From Agrypnia vestita (taxonomy: Eukaryota; Arthropoda; Insecta; Trichoptera; Phryganeidae), in NCBI GenBank assembly GCA_016648135.1, contig JADDOH010002266.1, positions 25,700-89,699 of the forward strand: DNA of 64,000 nt, in the 5' to 3' direction. Position numbers and translations under genes: made by a program. The notes below the pieces were generated by a model. That model was not told where the DNA came from and did not search any database. It saw only the letters and a program-made list of their open reading frames with translations. The stretch's first letter is position 1. Each line of letters starts with the position of its first letter. Positions 33,014 to 44,190 of the stretch are shown here, piece after piece.

Positions 33014-33600
33014 ATTCTCGGTCTTTTTCCGTACGCCGGAGGACTTCATTCACTCTATTCCCCACAGGTCAATTTCAATACGCGTCTATCGAGCCTCATC
33101 TCAGAAGCCTCTATTTTGCGGATTAGTTCTTGGTTAAGTGTCACTATAACACTATTACAATGAACCATACGCATTCTAAGTTGCGGGTTTAGGTCGCTAT
33201 TAGAAAATAACTGAGATATAAGCGTTTAAAATCTCACCTCCCTATTTTTTTAACAGACAAATTTTTCACACGCTCCTCATTCTGCGAACCGGTTTAAAAT
33301 GTCAAAAAGTGGACTCAAAGTAAACTTATTACATGTAAGAACCAAGTTATATTTGCAAGCCTATTTTATATTTCCTTTGCACGCCTTACTACAGACAAGA
33401 TATATTTTAAGTTTCTGTACAATTGCATCCCGAACACCTGGTATCATTTAAACTTTGTCCTTTTTGCTCAGCATTTCATTTATTTAAGTAAATGTGAAGT
33501 ATTTACTTTGGTAAAGATATAAATGCAAAGTATTTACTTTAGTAAGGACGAAGTGTCTGCTTTAGTTATGTGTAGTATTTACTTTAGTAAATACGAAGTA
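33014..33600. other. Noncoding right flank of the satellite
   Basis: A short GC-richer stretch (CCGTACGCCGGAGGACTTC..) adjoins the array. Around 33480-33600, AAGTATTTACTTTxGTAA motifs recur four or five times as a small degenerate repeat. Nothing coding. Confidence 0.4.
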
Positions 33601-33890
33601 GAACCGTTTTAATATCGAGTGCGAAACACGAGTCGGCGCGTCGCACCGCCGCTGCGTTGCCGACACAGCTCACATTTCGCTCGTAAAGCTCCTCCACGTG
33701 GCCAGGTGCACTTTATGAGCTGTGCCCGTGCATCGCCCGACCAGCGGGGGTTGTCAATGCAGCGGACCGGAATGCAATTGACGGTTGGATTTCGATTGAT
33801 AGCAAATCGTTTCGAAAATTTATTAGCGAATATTTTATTAGATTGGAGAAGTCGCAGAATAGAAAACTCTAAAGGTATTTAAAAATATCC
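33601..33890. other. GC-rich island with an unconvincing 87-codon ORF
   Basis: The ORF 33619-33882 (MRNTSRRVAPPLRCRHSS..) is driven by local GC content and shows no recognisable domain, signal peptide or homologue. There is a sharp return to AT-rich sequence after 33850. It could be a promoter or CpG-rich island; I do not call it a gene. Confidence 0.3.
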
Positions 33891-34256
33891 ACATTTTCAC
33901 TCTTATATTCTCATTTTAATATTTCGCATAAGTCATTGCGATATGAAGATATTTTCACTGTAATTTATAAAAATACACTTTGTTTTCATCATTTAATATT
34001 TTTATTTTTATATATTTTTTTTATATATTTTATATATTTATATATATTTTTAATTTTTATACTCATGATTTGGTGCTATTCCTGAAACTTCATATTTCGC
34101 TACTTATAACTTATATTGTTTAATGTTTGTTCTTTTTAATTTTATGTTATATTTTTAGGTAAAAGCCTATACACATTGCCGCTATTTACTTTATATTTTT
34201 AACTTTTATACTCATGTTTTGGTGCTATACAGATATTGTTTAATGTATGTGCTTTT
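33891..34256. repeat. AT-rich sequence with an internal doublet
   Basis: TTTTTAATTTTTATACTCATG..TTTGGTGCTAT occurs at about 34048-34081 and again at about 34194-34230, next to a GTAAAAGCCTA motif that recurs at 34282 inside the duplicated unit. This looks like a decayed tandem repeat bordering the 4.37-kb duplication. Confidence 0.45.
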
Positions 34257-34344
34257 TGAAATTTATTTTATACTCTTTATGTAAAAGCCTAATGGGCGTA
34301 AACAAATAAATAAATAAAAAAAAATAAATAAATTTAAAGATTGA

Positions 34345-34395
34345 AAATATCAACATGTTTCAGAGCCAATGGTCTGATCATCAGGATACAATTTA
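34345..34395 (-). ncRNA. Hammerhead-like motif in duplicated unit, copy 1
   Basis: Minus strand: CTGATGA (34378-34384), stem II AGACC-att-GGcTCT, then GAAACATGTT (34352-34361). ACATGT is palindromic and could form a 3-bp stem III in a dimer, leaving GTT as a permitted NUH cleavage triplet. Stem I pairing is weak. Identical in the second copy. Confidence 0.5.
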
Positions 34396-35059
34396 TACGA
34401 ACAAATTAAAAATCACAATTCGAAGTATAGACTGTAAAAATTTTAAAATTAATAAATAGGAAATGAATAAATAATAAAGTATTAATATGAAAACAAATTT
34501 AAAAGATAACTATTTGTGGATAGGACCTGGTTATTATAAAGTAATGGATGCACTAATTTAGTATTTAAAAAAAAGCACATTGTCAATGTTTTGATTTTTG
34601 GGGATCGTGATAACTAGTAATTTACTAAATTAATATCTTATGTTCGAGTTACTTTTATTTATTATTTCAAGGATATTAGGATTTTAAAAATATTTTGTTT
34701 TACGTATTTCGTTTGTGGAACTTGAATATTCCTGGTAGGATGATTGCGCGATTTTAAAGCTGAACATCGTCTGAGTGCATAATAATGCAAAATGTGTTCT
34801 TTATTCACTAAAATTTCACTATTTTTGTGAAGACAGCGCGAAACTGCGGCCAACCTCGTGACCAGCGGACGTCGGGCACTTTTTTCTGTTTATTTGGTGT
34901 TGCATGTTGCGAGTTATAAAACCAACTCCAATAAAAAATAATAGGTAAAATGTCGTCGTCTCATTTATTGTTTTTTTTTTTGTCATTCTATACATAGTAG
35001 GATACGCGAGTTAATTTATAAATAAATATTACCCACTCTATCCGTGTTATCTCCCTTTC

Positions 35060-35500
35060 AAAAGATAAATAATCGTTAAGGGGGTTGAACGATCCAAATT
35101 ATCGGCCTTTGTAATGATCCCGGTAGCCAGTAGGGTATCCTAATCAAATCGAGCGGACTGTATTTAATGTCGAAATGATGTTCAATTAATATTATAAAGC
35201 ATTTTATTGTATTTCAATATAAATCGTTCTCCTGGTCACGGTAAGCACTGTGATGACCCAACTAGATAGTGGGTCTTCCTGACGTATTAACGAAGAATTT
35301 TGTATTAATAATTTATTTAAAAGGCCGTTGCTTAATCGCCGCGAGTTGATATTTAATTTTAGCTATTACATTCAATTAATCTGCCAACTCCTGGCCGCGG
35401 CTAACAATGTGATGAATCCTATGGGGTGACCCGTCAAAAATACGTCATGGAAAGTAATATTAAATAATATAAATTTCATTGCAATGAATAAAGTCATTTG
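35060..35500. repeat. Repeated internal modules of the 4.37-kb unit
   Basis: Three related blocks of about 150 bp carry CCTGGtCaCGG or CCGGTAG, then TGATGAxCC and GGGT, separated by AT-rich linkers (near 35100-35150, 35230-35285 and 35385-35440). The same modules, diverged, make up 43430-44051. Function unknown. Confidence 0.5.
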
Positions 35501-36734
35501 CCGTATGATGTTAGCGAAAATAGTTGTATGGCGCGGGTGGCAACGGCTGAGGTCGACAGATACGCTGTAACTATAAAAGGATCGCGGAATAAAATATTAT
35601 ACCTTCTTGAAATATTATAAATAATGTATCCTATACAATATTAATACTCTGCCTGTGCTAACTATACATTGAACTAAAATATATATTATTAACTGGAATT
35701 AATTATTCTGTGAAAATTTCGCTTTTGAATGCAAAATTAACTAAAAATATTAACTAAAATATTTCTAACTTGCTGTTGAATATTACCTATAAAGATATTG
35801 ACTAAGACTTTTGCTTTGAATGGAATATTAACTACTTCTCTCATCAAATATTATTCTGCAGCAAATATTCAATGAAATTATAGGAACTAAAATATTTCTA
35901 TCATCTTGGGTTCGCATACTATATTGAAAATACCTACTGCCCTTTGCATTTACTAAGTATATTACCTAAATAGCCACAGCTATACCATCCTGTCCGTCAG
36001 GGACGAAACATGAAACACAGTTATATTCCTAAAAGTGCTACCTCTTACGCGACAAAAATACCTATTGCAGTCGGGCTATGAATATGAACTATTTCCGCCT
36101 CATAATGGCGCCTGGAACCAATACTAAAAACCTCACTAGAAATAATAAATGCGACTAAATCTCGATAAATACAATATATACTATTCGTAATACGTCGTTG
36201 AATTGGCACATGAATCGTCTAATGGATGAAGGACCCCGTTGTGTATCGTAATAACTTCAAATTCTTTTATAGGAGCAGTGTGGAAACAATTGCATAATAT
36301 TACGTAATAAAAACATCTAACGAACCTAATAATCTATACATTTATGTTACAATAAAATACGTTCACTAGAAAGAATTCGTGTATTAGAAATAAAACATTT
36401 TCGATTGGAGGCAAACCAGTAAAATCGTTCGAACGGCGCCAAGGGAAAAATTCACACATTAAATAACATTGAAATTAATAATCATAAACACTTTGTATTA
36501 GCAAATTCTTACCTTGAATGGTGTCGTCTTAGACGTGTATGAACCTGTTCATATTAATCGCGTGAGAAAATAATACATATATTTGCTATTTACGAAATCC
36601 GACATTTTTGAAGCAAAACTTCTTTATTAATAAGTAGACAAGGTCTCGGGGATGGTTTGTTCGAAAGGATTCTACAACAGCCCGTGAGTTTATATGAAAT
36701 AATAGTTTCTTTGAATGCTAAGTTTTGATTTTTT

Positions 36735-37020
36735 TAAACCCTCAGCATCTCTGCTGAGAGGGGTAGAGGCTCCGCGCCCGCCTAAACCCGGTGGCCGACT
36801 TCCTAAGTGACTAAACGGCCCCCCTTGTTCCTCCGGAACTTACTGCATCCCGAGACTCTATCTCTTCTTTACGAGATGTGATCCTGTGACGCCTCTCTTT
36901 TAGGCTTATAATTGAGAAGGCCGTACTCTTTTGGTACGAGTTTCTGATGATGTGTGTTGTCTTGAGGCGCCTTTCTTTTAGGCCGGTGTTTGAAGAATCA
37001 TGTACTCTTTTGGTACGAAT
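36735..37020. repeat. Array of small pyrimidine-loop hairpins, copy 1
   Basis: CTCAGCA-tctc-TGCTGAG (36741-36758), GCCT-ctctttt-AGGC (36891-36905), CGTAC-tctttt-GGTACG (36922-36938), GCCT-ttctttt-AGGC (36969-36983) and GTAC-tcttttg-GTAC (37002-37016). The last four form two tandem pairs about 80 bp apart. The minus-strand ORF at 36811-37032 is a reading of this array, not a supported gene. Confidence 0.55.
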
Positions 37021-37195
37021 TGATGACGACATTAGCCTCCTTTGCGGGCATAGTCAGCGATGTTACAAATTATTGTGCAATCTCATTATGCCTTTTCAGA
37101 GCGGCGTCCCACGATTCTGCATCTTGCAACATTTACTTTGGACAAATGTTAGAGTGTTAGTAACATATTTACAATATCCCAGCTATTCCATATGA

Positions 37196-37408
37196 GTGAA
37201 TGATTTTTATATTTATTCTGGCCCTGTCTTTCTTACAGAGGACGAAATAGAAGTTAACGTTTTCTATCAAGGTTTTACAGCATTCAAGCATGGAAATCCT
37301 TCCAAAGACAAAGGGAACCTTTTTGTTGGTTTAAGTAGTTTGCGCCAGATGAGGTTAGGTGGTCGGTTTATTGACGACCCCGAGCAACAAGGAGGACCCC
37401 GCCTTTAA
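37196..37408 (+). other. Conserved open frame without ATG, copy 1
   Basis: A stop-to-stop frame of 70 codons containing FLTEDEIEVNVFYQGFTAFK, then DKGNLFVGLSSLRQMRLGG and PEQQGG. It begins with GTG, not ATG, and a pyrimidine tract plus TTACAG at about 37230-37238 resembles a 3' splice acceptor, so it might be an exon. The other copy (46989-47201) is unchanged at protein level. I do not recognise the family. Confidence 0.35.
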
Positions 37409-37894
37409 GGGGCCCTGCAGGGGCTTGTGCGGGTTCCACGCCCAAGTGCCGGCAATCATCCACCCCTCAGCCAGCTAGGCTAACATAAACCAGATATCCC
37501 CAATCTTTAGTTAGATCTCCCCATTCTGTCCTTTACTCGTCATTCTGAAGCCACTTATTAAGCTGAATATACCGAGGTACTCGATTCATAAAGAGTTAGT
37601 TGTAGACCGAGTGTAATGATTGCGCAATACCTACGCAATACAGTAATTATTATAATGCTACTAAGTAATTCATATAGAACTCCGTGTATTCAATTTTCAG
37701 CATAAACGGTATGAAATTCGCTTTGCATAAAAATACATCCGTTTGGAAGGAATTCTCGTACGATTTGAACCAATATCACACAAGCAATCGTGATATTTAA
37801 TTACACAATTATTCCGAACTCAAATATTCCCAAAATAAATACATTTCGATAGTGAAAATAATTAATCGATAGATAATATAAATGTGTTCCTTAG

Positions 37895-38622
37895 CTGTTA
37901 CACAGTGGCGGTATGATCCTCTCTGCTACTGATGAATGGTAGATTCCTCCATAAGTCCGGGCAGCAACTCCGTCCGCAAATGCTGTTCTGGAACTCAGGG
38001 CTCCGTCGGTAGTCTGTTGGGCAGCGCTCCCGCTCGCAAGTCTGGTCTCGAACTGAAGGGGCTGAGTATATCGTGTTCGCTCCTTTTATAGTAACGATTT
38101 CACCATACCTCTGAAATCCACGCTAGTGCAGTGACTCATCCTATGCCCGATGACCTCACCGCCGGCGCTCGCCATTGGCCGGATTCAGTCATCAGGACGG
38201 TCGCCTCCGGCTCAACCCGTCGAAGGCAAAGCGCGCCTGTGATTGGTCCGTTTCGTTAAAATAATAGTTAAGCACCCGCTACACGCGAGACTTACTGTTC
38301 TGATTCATAAATAATAAAGGCTCGTTCGCACCTACTCACAAGGTCGAGTCTATTAGGATTGGCAAACGATATTAATTTAACACAGAATTATATCTATGGT
38401 ATAATAAAGATCTAAGAAATATTACTTGTATAGCTGAATATTCAATATTTTGTTAGCCTCTTGTAATACATAGAATCTTAAGAAGAAATATATCAGGCTT
38501 TTACTTTTAAACGATTCCAAACAGAAGAAATATATTTTTGATGTCCATACTTGACTTTTTTGAATATTATTATTTTAAGATTTTCTAAATTTATTAAATC
38601 TATCTCTATGTCGACCATCACA
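37895..38622 (-). promoter_or_regulatory. LTR-like terminus with core promoter, copy 1
   Basis: On the minus strand: TGTGATGGTCGAC at the edge (38622), TATAAAA (38090-38084), a TCAG initiator whose A lies 27 bp downstream (38063), then GC-rich leader sequence down to CACTGTGTAACA near 37900. TATA and TCAG initiator at this spacing are typical of insect retroelement promoters. No primer-binding site was identified. Confidence 0.5.
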
Positions 38623-39560
38623 GCTTCCCCCTTATTTAGAGAGAGGAATGATCTATCAGACCAAGCCTATCTGCTAAATAACCCAATAGGATAGTATATC
38701 TCGTGATACTTATCAAGAGTTTCTAAAATTCCTTTTAAAATAAATCGTTGTTCTTATCAGTGCCAAATTCTTTTTCAATGGAACCTTCTTTGCCTATTTA
38801 AAGCTACTGTAAACCATCTGCCTGTCATTCAAATGAAAAGTGTACAACTAATATAAATATAAGATTTGAAAGCGAAAGGGACTGTATATAATTTTTTCAA
38901 TTGACTGAAAAGGTTCGATTCTTCATAATCGATTGAATGCCTCAGTAATCTCATTATTGTGTCTGCTAACCACTCAAGTTCCATCCTGTTATCAACACTT
39001 AAAAGGGACGCTCCTTCCCCCACTTTGTTATCCTCCTTGCTTCCCTTACAATGGTACACTCCTAGTGTTCACCACCTCGCAACTCTATACTACTTTCCCC
39101 AGCATATACCTCCCTTCCCCCAGAATATACTCCCACTAACACTCCCCACATCCCCTTCAAGCTATACAAACCAACTCAACCGAGTAAATATTAACTGTAT
39201 ATTTCTCCTATGAAATGCGAGCTACGATAAATCTGAAGTTCCAGAATTATGTTAACCTACGAATTAATGTACAATCTATTCATATAAACTTAACAACCAG
39301 CTTCCTAATATAAAGAGCAAACCCTTCCCCCAAACTATACACCCTCTTCTATTTCTAACTCGTTTCGTCCTGTTTTAACCGAGTGAATAGTCAACCGCAT
39401 ATTCCTACTATGATTGCAAACCGCGACAAAATTAACTCTTGTACCCCATCTGAGCTATGAACTCTATTCATATGCGCAATACATGTCCTCCTATGTAGAA
39501 ACAGCCAATTGTCCTCAATATTCCACGTATACTGTAATGACTGCCATAATTTATTGTTGG
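38623..39560. other. Noncoding spacer
   Basis: Contains a few C-rich repeats of the type CCTTCCCCCA..ATATAC (near 39110, 39325 and 40330). The overlapping ORFs at 38829-39213 and 39391-39612 shift frame over low-complexity DNA and are not genes. Confidence 0.4.
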
Positions 39561-39564
39561 TGTA

Positions 39565-40270
39565 ATATGATGAAGAAGAAGAAGAAGAAGCCGCAAAAGT
39601 AGTGGATGACAACAGAAGAAGAAGAAAATGAATCCATTGAAAGGCATAAGATAAAGAAGAAAAGTCACAACCGAGTGTAGTAATAGATAAAGACGAAGAA
39701 GAAGAAGTCGAATGTTATAAAATTTGAAGAAGACGCGAATGTAGTAGTAGGTAAAGAACAAAAGAAGATGAAGAAAAGACGTAGAAAAACATTCGAAAAT
39801 TATAAGATAAACGGAAGAAGAAGTCATGAATGTAGTAATAGAAAAAGAAGAAGAAGAAGAAAGTAGAGAAGCAGTTGAAAGATATACCATAAGACGAAAA
39901 AGTAGATGCAAAGTATTGTAATAATTGCTATTTATAGAAGAGAAGGTATTTGAAAAGTAAAGCATAAACGGTACGTATTCAAAGAAGAAGAAGACTAGAG
40001 TGAACATAACCAAAAAAAAAAAACCTTCGTACCGAAGAAGAAGAAGACGCTGTTGATGTCAGTATACATAAATGGGGGAAAGAAAATATATATATAACCG
40101 ATAGCATATACGAATAACAAGAAGACGAAGAAGAAGAAGTGGAAGAAAAGGGTAGGAACAACCTCGTCGATAATTGTAGAACGTAAAAGTATATATAACT
40201 ATTATCCGTCTCAATTAACTTTCCAGCCAACCCTCAAGAGTGATATCTAAAGACGACGCATGTTTGTAGA
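39565..40270 (+). repeat. Purine-rich degenerate tandem repeat with (GAA)n cores
   Basis: Units of about 80-110 bp share a GAAxxTTATAAGATAAA.. segment, a GAATGTAGTAATAG(G/A)(T/A)AAAGA segment and (GAA)3-5 tracts. The plus strand is strongly purine-biased for 700 bp. The 181-codon minus-strand ORF (39468-40013), full of S, L, F and Y, is the mirror of this bias and not a gene. Confidence 0.55.
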
Positions 40271-42420
40271 AGAAGTGGATCCAGATGTCTAGAAAAGTTT
40301 CCCATAACTATTCCTTACTAACCTGTCTTCCCCCAAATTGTTAAGCGTTTGTCAAATAATCAGGCGCGACTCCTCCGTATAACTGTAATATTATTCCTCC
40401 CAAAACTTATTGAAAACCTAAAACAACTTCTACTTATATGTATTCATCCCCATATTTCCCCCCGCTGATGAAAGAATCTCAAGTATATTCAACATTATAA
40501 AATTTTAAAGTTTTCCTTTAACAACGCGAACATGTTTAACGAAGTACACTGTTACAAATCAGAAGAGGTAAACCCTAATATCTGTACTAGCTGTAGTAGT
40601 CATCACCAACACTGATATCCACAGAAGATGTATGTGTGTAACTGAATCAAGAATTCCTAACGTATAATTCGGTTTGCTATACGACTGGAATCTATTCAAG
40701 ATCCAAACGACTAATCTTCCTACCCTAATCTAAAAGTAATGGTCACGACGACGCATGAAGGTGGATGAAGCTAATGATTTCGTTATGCTACTACTATTTA
40801 ATCTACTAAAAATCTATTTTCAAATTTTTTTTTTTTCAAAATGTTCCAGAAGAATTCAAAAGCTCTCCTGAAAAATTTCTTTTTTATTTTATTTTATCAC
40901 TATTCAAAAGGATTTCTACATACACCCAATGTATAGTAAAAACAATAAATGCTTTATCAATCATAGCGTTACGATTTCTCAAAACTTGAAGAAACTCACA
41001 TATCGTTAATTCCGGATTTACTTTTGTATTATTTCCAAGAAGATTGCGCCTAAAACTAAAACAACCCCAATATAGATACGTACGAAATTTGAAGTAGTGA
41101 GATGTAAACATTTAACAATTATCAAGCCTGTATGTGAACCTTATGATCATTAAAGAAGCCAACTGTCCTTCTACCATATCTCATCTCTGTAGTCAAATAA
41201 GCTGTTGTTTATTTCTACTCTGCCTATAAATACGCTATATCAACGTATATTATAATATAATATATATTAATGAAGATAAAACAATTTCAATTAACGTTGC
41301 AATGAAGCGAAACAAAGGAATATATATAAAAAGAACAAAGAAGTCCAATTTTTAATTATTCGTTACTAAGAGAATATATATATTGCGCTCTCTATTACCG
41401 CTTCCTGTAGACTAATACTAGCGAAGGCTCAAAACTTTCTCTGATTTCCGCTAGATGGCGGTAGTATGACCATTTTAATTCACATGCCAGGCCGTCTTGT
41501 AAATAAAAATGGAAGTAATTTTATTCTTGTAATTCAAATCAAAATAATTTTAGATCAAAACAAGAAACTTCGTGCAACAATACGCGTCTGTGTTTATATT
41601 ACGAACAAGTCTATCAATCCTGCATACAACAAAGAAATTATAATTAGTTTGAATAACCAGAACCGTATATAACTGTGTATAACAATTAAGAACACATTTA
41701 GATAATTAGAATAATTAAGAACCATAATAAATCAATGAAGGAAATTATTATTTTTTTTCAATTAATTCAGCAACATTGTAGATTGACATTTTATTTTTTT
41801 AGGACAATTTTTAATATAACACCTTGACGATAAAAAGGTATCTCCGAAACATGCACGTGAAAGTTATCAAATAATATAAGTAGATTTGTAAGAATACTAT
41901 AATCAATAAATTTTTTGTGTAATTATTATCTGTAAAAATTTAGCTGAATTTAAAGATCTTTTTTTTTTCAAATATAGAAACCCTTTTTAATATCCATAAG
42001 ACAAATATATAACAAGTGTGGATTTATTTAATTTACATTAACCTTAATTTAATTAAAATTAATTTATATTAATTTTTAATTATGAAACCAGACGGATAAT
42101 TATTAAAATATTTTTTCGCATTTGTATCATAAAAGTACATAACCGAAAGAGTAAATATTATAAAACATCGGATTTATAATTTTTTTTATAAAATAAAATA
42201 TATATCAAATGTTCTTTTCTTTTAGATTCATATATTCTCGTGTTTATATTTTCTACTAAATTGTTATCCGGTTTTTATATTTATTTTTACTTTTATATTT
42301 TCTGCTATTATTATTAATTACTATTGCATAACTCGTAAGCGAAAATATTTGCCACTGAACAGATTTTATCTAGCGTGGGTTAATTATTAGTTTATATTAA
42401 TATAAGAGATTAAATTAAAA
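40271..42420. other. AT-rich noncoding sequence
   Basis: No gene or clear element. TTGACGAtaaaaaggtatctccGAAACATG near 41825-41855 is a very decayed relative of the hammerhead-like motifs, followed by an AATATAAGT tail. The ORFs at 40884-41111 and 41466-41672 have no support. Confidence 0.4.
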
Positions 42421-42761
42421 CCGAATTTTAAGCTATCATAAACCCTCCGTGGCGCGCGCTGAAATCTGTCGCGGTGATCTGCCCGTAATACAGGTGTATA
42501 TTTTTGCATTTCGGGCGCCGTGCGAATCCGTTCGGCGTAGCTAACTGTCTTTTCGTACTAGCCCGAGCGCGAAGGTCGAACTTGTTAAACCTTAAACCCT
42601 CAAACGTCTCGGGTCTCTGCCGCATCTTCCACGCTTGTGCCGAAACGTGTCCGCTCGCGTTATATAGGGAAACCGTCGCCGGTCTTTCCAACACGCAGCG
42701 CTCGCAAACCCGGCGGCTTTGGCCGTGTTCGGTGGTATATTTGCGAAACACAAACACAAAC
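42421..42761. other. GC-rich island
   Basis: Both strands stay open for about 95-110 codons (42428-42757 minus, 42504-42788 plus), as expected when stop codons are depleted by GC content. Neither product resembles a known family. It may be a promoter-like or single-copy island upstream of the tandem repeat. Confidence 0.35.
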
Positions 42762-43085
42762 GCAATAATTAAAACCTTTCAAATGTGATTCGTTTGAATC
42801 TCAACTACATATTTGTTATACTGCGATTCGCAAATCCCGACGGCCTAGGCCGTGACAGTGGCATACTTGCGAGAAAACAAATGCAATAATTAAAACCTTT
42901 CAAACGTGAATCGTTTGAATCTTAACTACATATTTGTTATACTGCGATCCGCAAATCCCGATGGTCTTTTTTAGATTGTGACGGTGGCATACTTGTGAGA
43001 TCGCATTCAAATATATTCTCTTCATACAATTATTAAAAATATTTTTCAAATGTGAATCGTTTGAATTCAAACCACATAAAATGAA
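42762..43085 (+). repeat. Tandem repeat, 121-bp period, about 2.5 units
   Basis: GCAATAATTAAAACCTTTCAAA, CGTGAATCGTTTGAATC, ACATATTTGTTATACTGCGA and GCAAATCCCGA recur at 42762 and 42883, and in a decayed form from about 43027 (with an extra 20 bp or so). Noncoding. Confidence 0.75.
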
Positions 43086-43429
43086 TGAGATATGAAATAA
43101 ATCACATATTCTATAAAATGGAGCAATACTTTTACAAAGAAACAGGCATTCCAAAATCGAACTAATATATCACAAGGACCAAAATTACTACAATAATTTT
43201 CGTTCACAAAATATTAAATAATAAAAATGCCAACTATCTATATGACAAACAACCTAAAGAAATTTCTAATACCTAGTATCACGTTTGTCTACAAATCTCA
43301 GTACGTGGTTCACATAAATGCTCAATCTTTTTTCTTTGATGTCACGGACCGTGGTCCGCAATTGTTTAAATAAAACCGCTTTTATAATCAAATATTTTCT
43401 TTCATTTATAATATTAACTAAACCAAAAT

Positions 43430-44051
43430 GATTTTATTACTATGCAAATGAGTCCAACGAATACGCTCCTGTCTGGTCACCGGCACCACTGTAATGATCC
43501 AGGTAGATAGTAGGGCATCGCGGCCTTGATACATTTAATAATAATTTAGTATAGCTCCTGGTCCGGCACCAGAGTTAGACATCCCATGGGGTGTGTGTTG
43601 AATATATAAGGCGAAGCAAATCTATAATACAAATCATTCCATTGCAAATCAATGTAAATCATATTCTTTTCACGGCTAACGATGTAAGATGACCCTAATG
43701 TGGGTCCTACTAAATAATGAAGGTTAGTAAGTAGCAAACCGTCGCGTTCAAAATACAATATATTGGATTATTAAATATTTCATTATTCTTATATGTGAGC
43801 GCGCGCGATTGAGCGACAGGTTGCAACCGGTCGACTTCAACCATATGATGTAGCGATACAGTTGTTAAAAATTAAATATTCAATACAGAAATATTACTAC
43901 TACTAAAATTCAACTTTTCATATGAAATAATATTCTATACTATCAGAAATTGTTCTATACGATAAATTAACTAAAAATACGTATTAACTGTAAATAATTA
44001 AATAATATTAAATAATAAAAATTTCATTGCAATGAATAAAATTTGATTGAA
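43430..44051. repeat. Diverged partial third copy of the duplicated unit
   Basis: CCTGGTCACCGGCACCACTG, TGATCCAGGTAGATAGTAGGGC, CTCCTGGTCCGGCACC, CCCATGGGGTG, GTCGACTTCAACCATATG and the terminal AAATTTCATTGCAATGAATAA correspond, in altered order and with many changes, to 35060-35600. It abuts the left end of copy 2 exactly. Confidence 0.5.
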
Positions 44052-44139
44052 TGAAATTTATTTTATACTCTTTATGTAAAAGCCTAATGGGCGTAAACAA
44101 ATAAATAAATAAAAAAAAATAAATAAATTTAAAGATTGA

Positions 44140-44190
44140 AAATATCAACATGTTTCAGAGCCAATGGTCTGATCATCAGGATACAATTTA
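44140..44190 (-). ncRNA. Hammerhead-like motif in duplicated unit, copy 2
   Basis: Same sequence as 34345-34395: CTGATGA, stem II AGACC/GGcTCT, GAAACATGTT with palindromic ACATGT. Conserved between copies, though the copies are young. Confidence 0.5.

Larger units (their letters stand above)
34257..38622. mobile_element. 4.37-kb duplicated unit, copy 1
   Basis: Almost identical to 44052-48415 (4364 bp); I count roughly twenty substitutions and small indels, about 99.5 % identity. Left edge TGAAATTTATTTTATACTC, right edge GTCGACCATCACA. The right 730 bp, read on the minus strand, look like an LTR (TGTGATGGTCGAC start, TATA box, TCAG initiator). No matching left LTR, no pol gene and no convincing target duplication are seen. 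Contents in order: hammerhead-like motif, diverged internal modules, a hairpin array, a short open frame, and the LTR-like end. It is either a non-autonomous mobile element or a segmental duplication. Confidence 0.8.

Noticed and set aside
33619..33882. 87-codon ORF in a GC-rich island
   Set aside because: Composition-driven, with no recognisable domain, signal or splice context.
34251..38628. Target duplication GCTTTT/GCTTCC around copy 1 of the 4.37-kb unit
   Set aside because: Only four of six bases match and copy 2 shows nothing comparable.
39468..40013. 181-codon minus-strand ORF
   Set aside because: Its S/L/F/Y-rich product is the complement of GAA-rich repeat DNA and has no domain.
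41822..41860. Another hammerhead ribozyme
   Set aside because: TTGACGA replaces CTGANGA and stem II is too weak; kept only as a possible decayed relative.
42428..42788. Overlapping 109- and 94-codon ORFs on opposite strands
   Set aside because: Both are open because local GC content lowers stop frequency; neither resembles a protein family.
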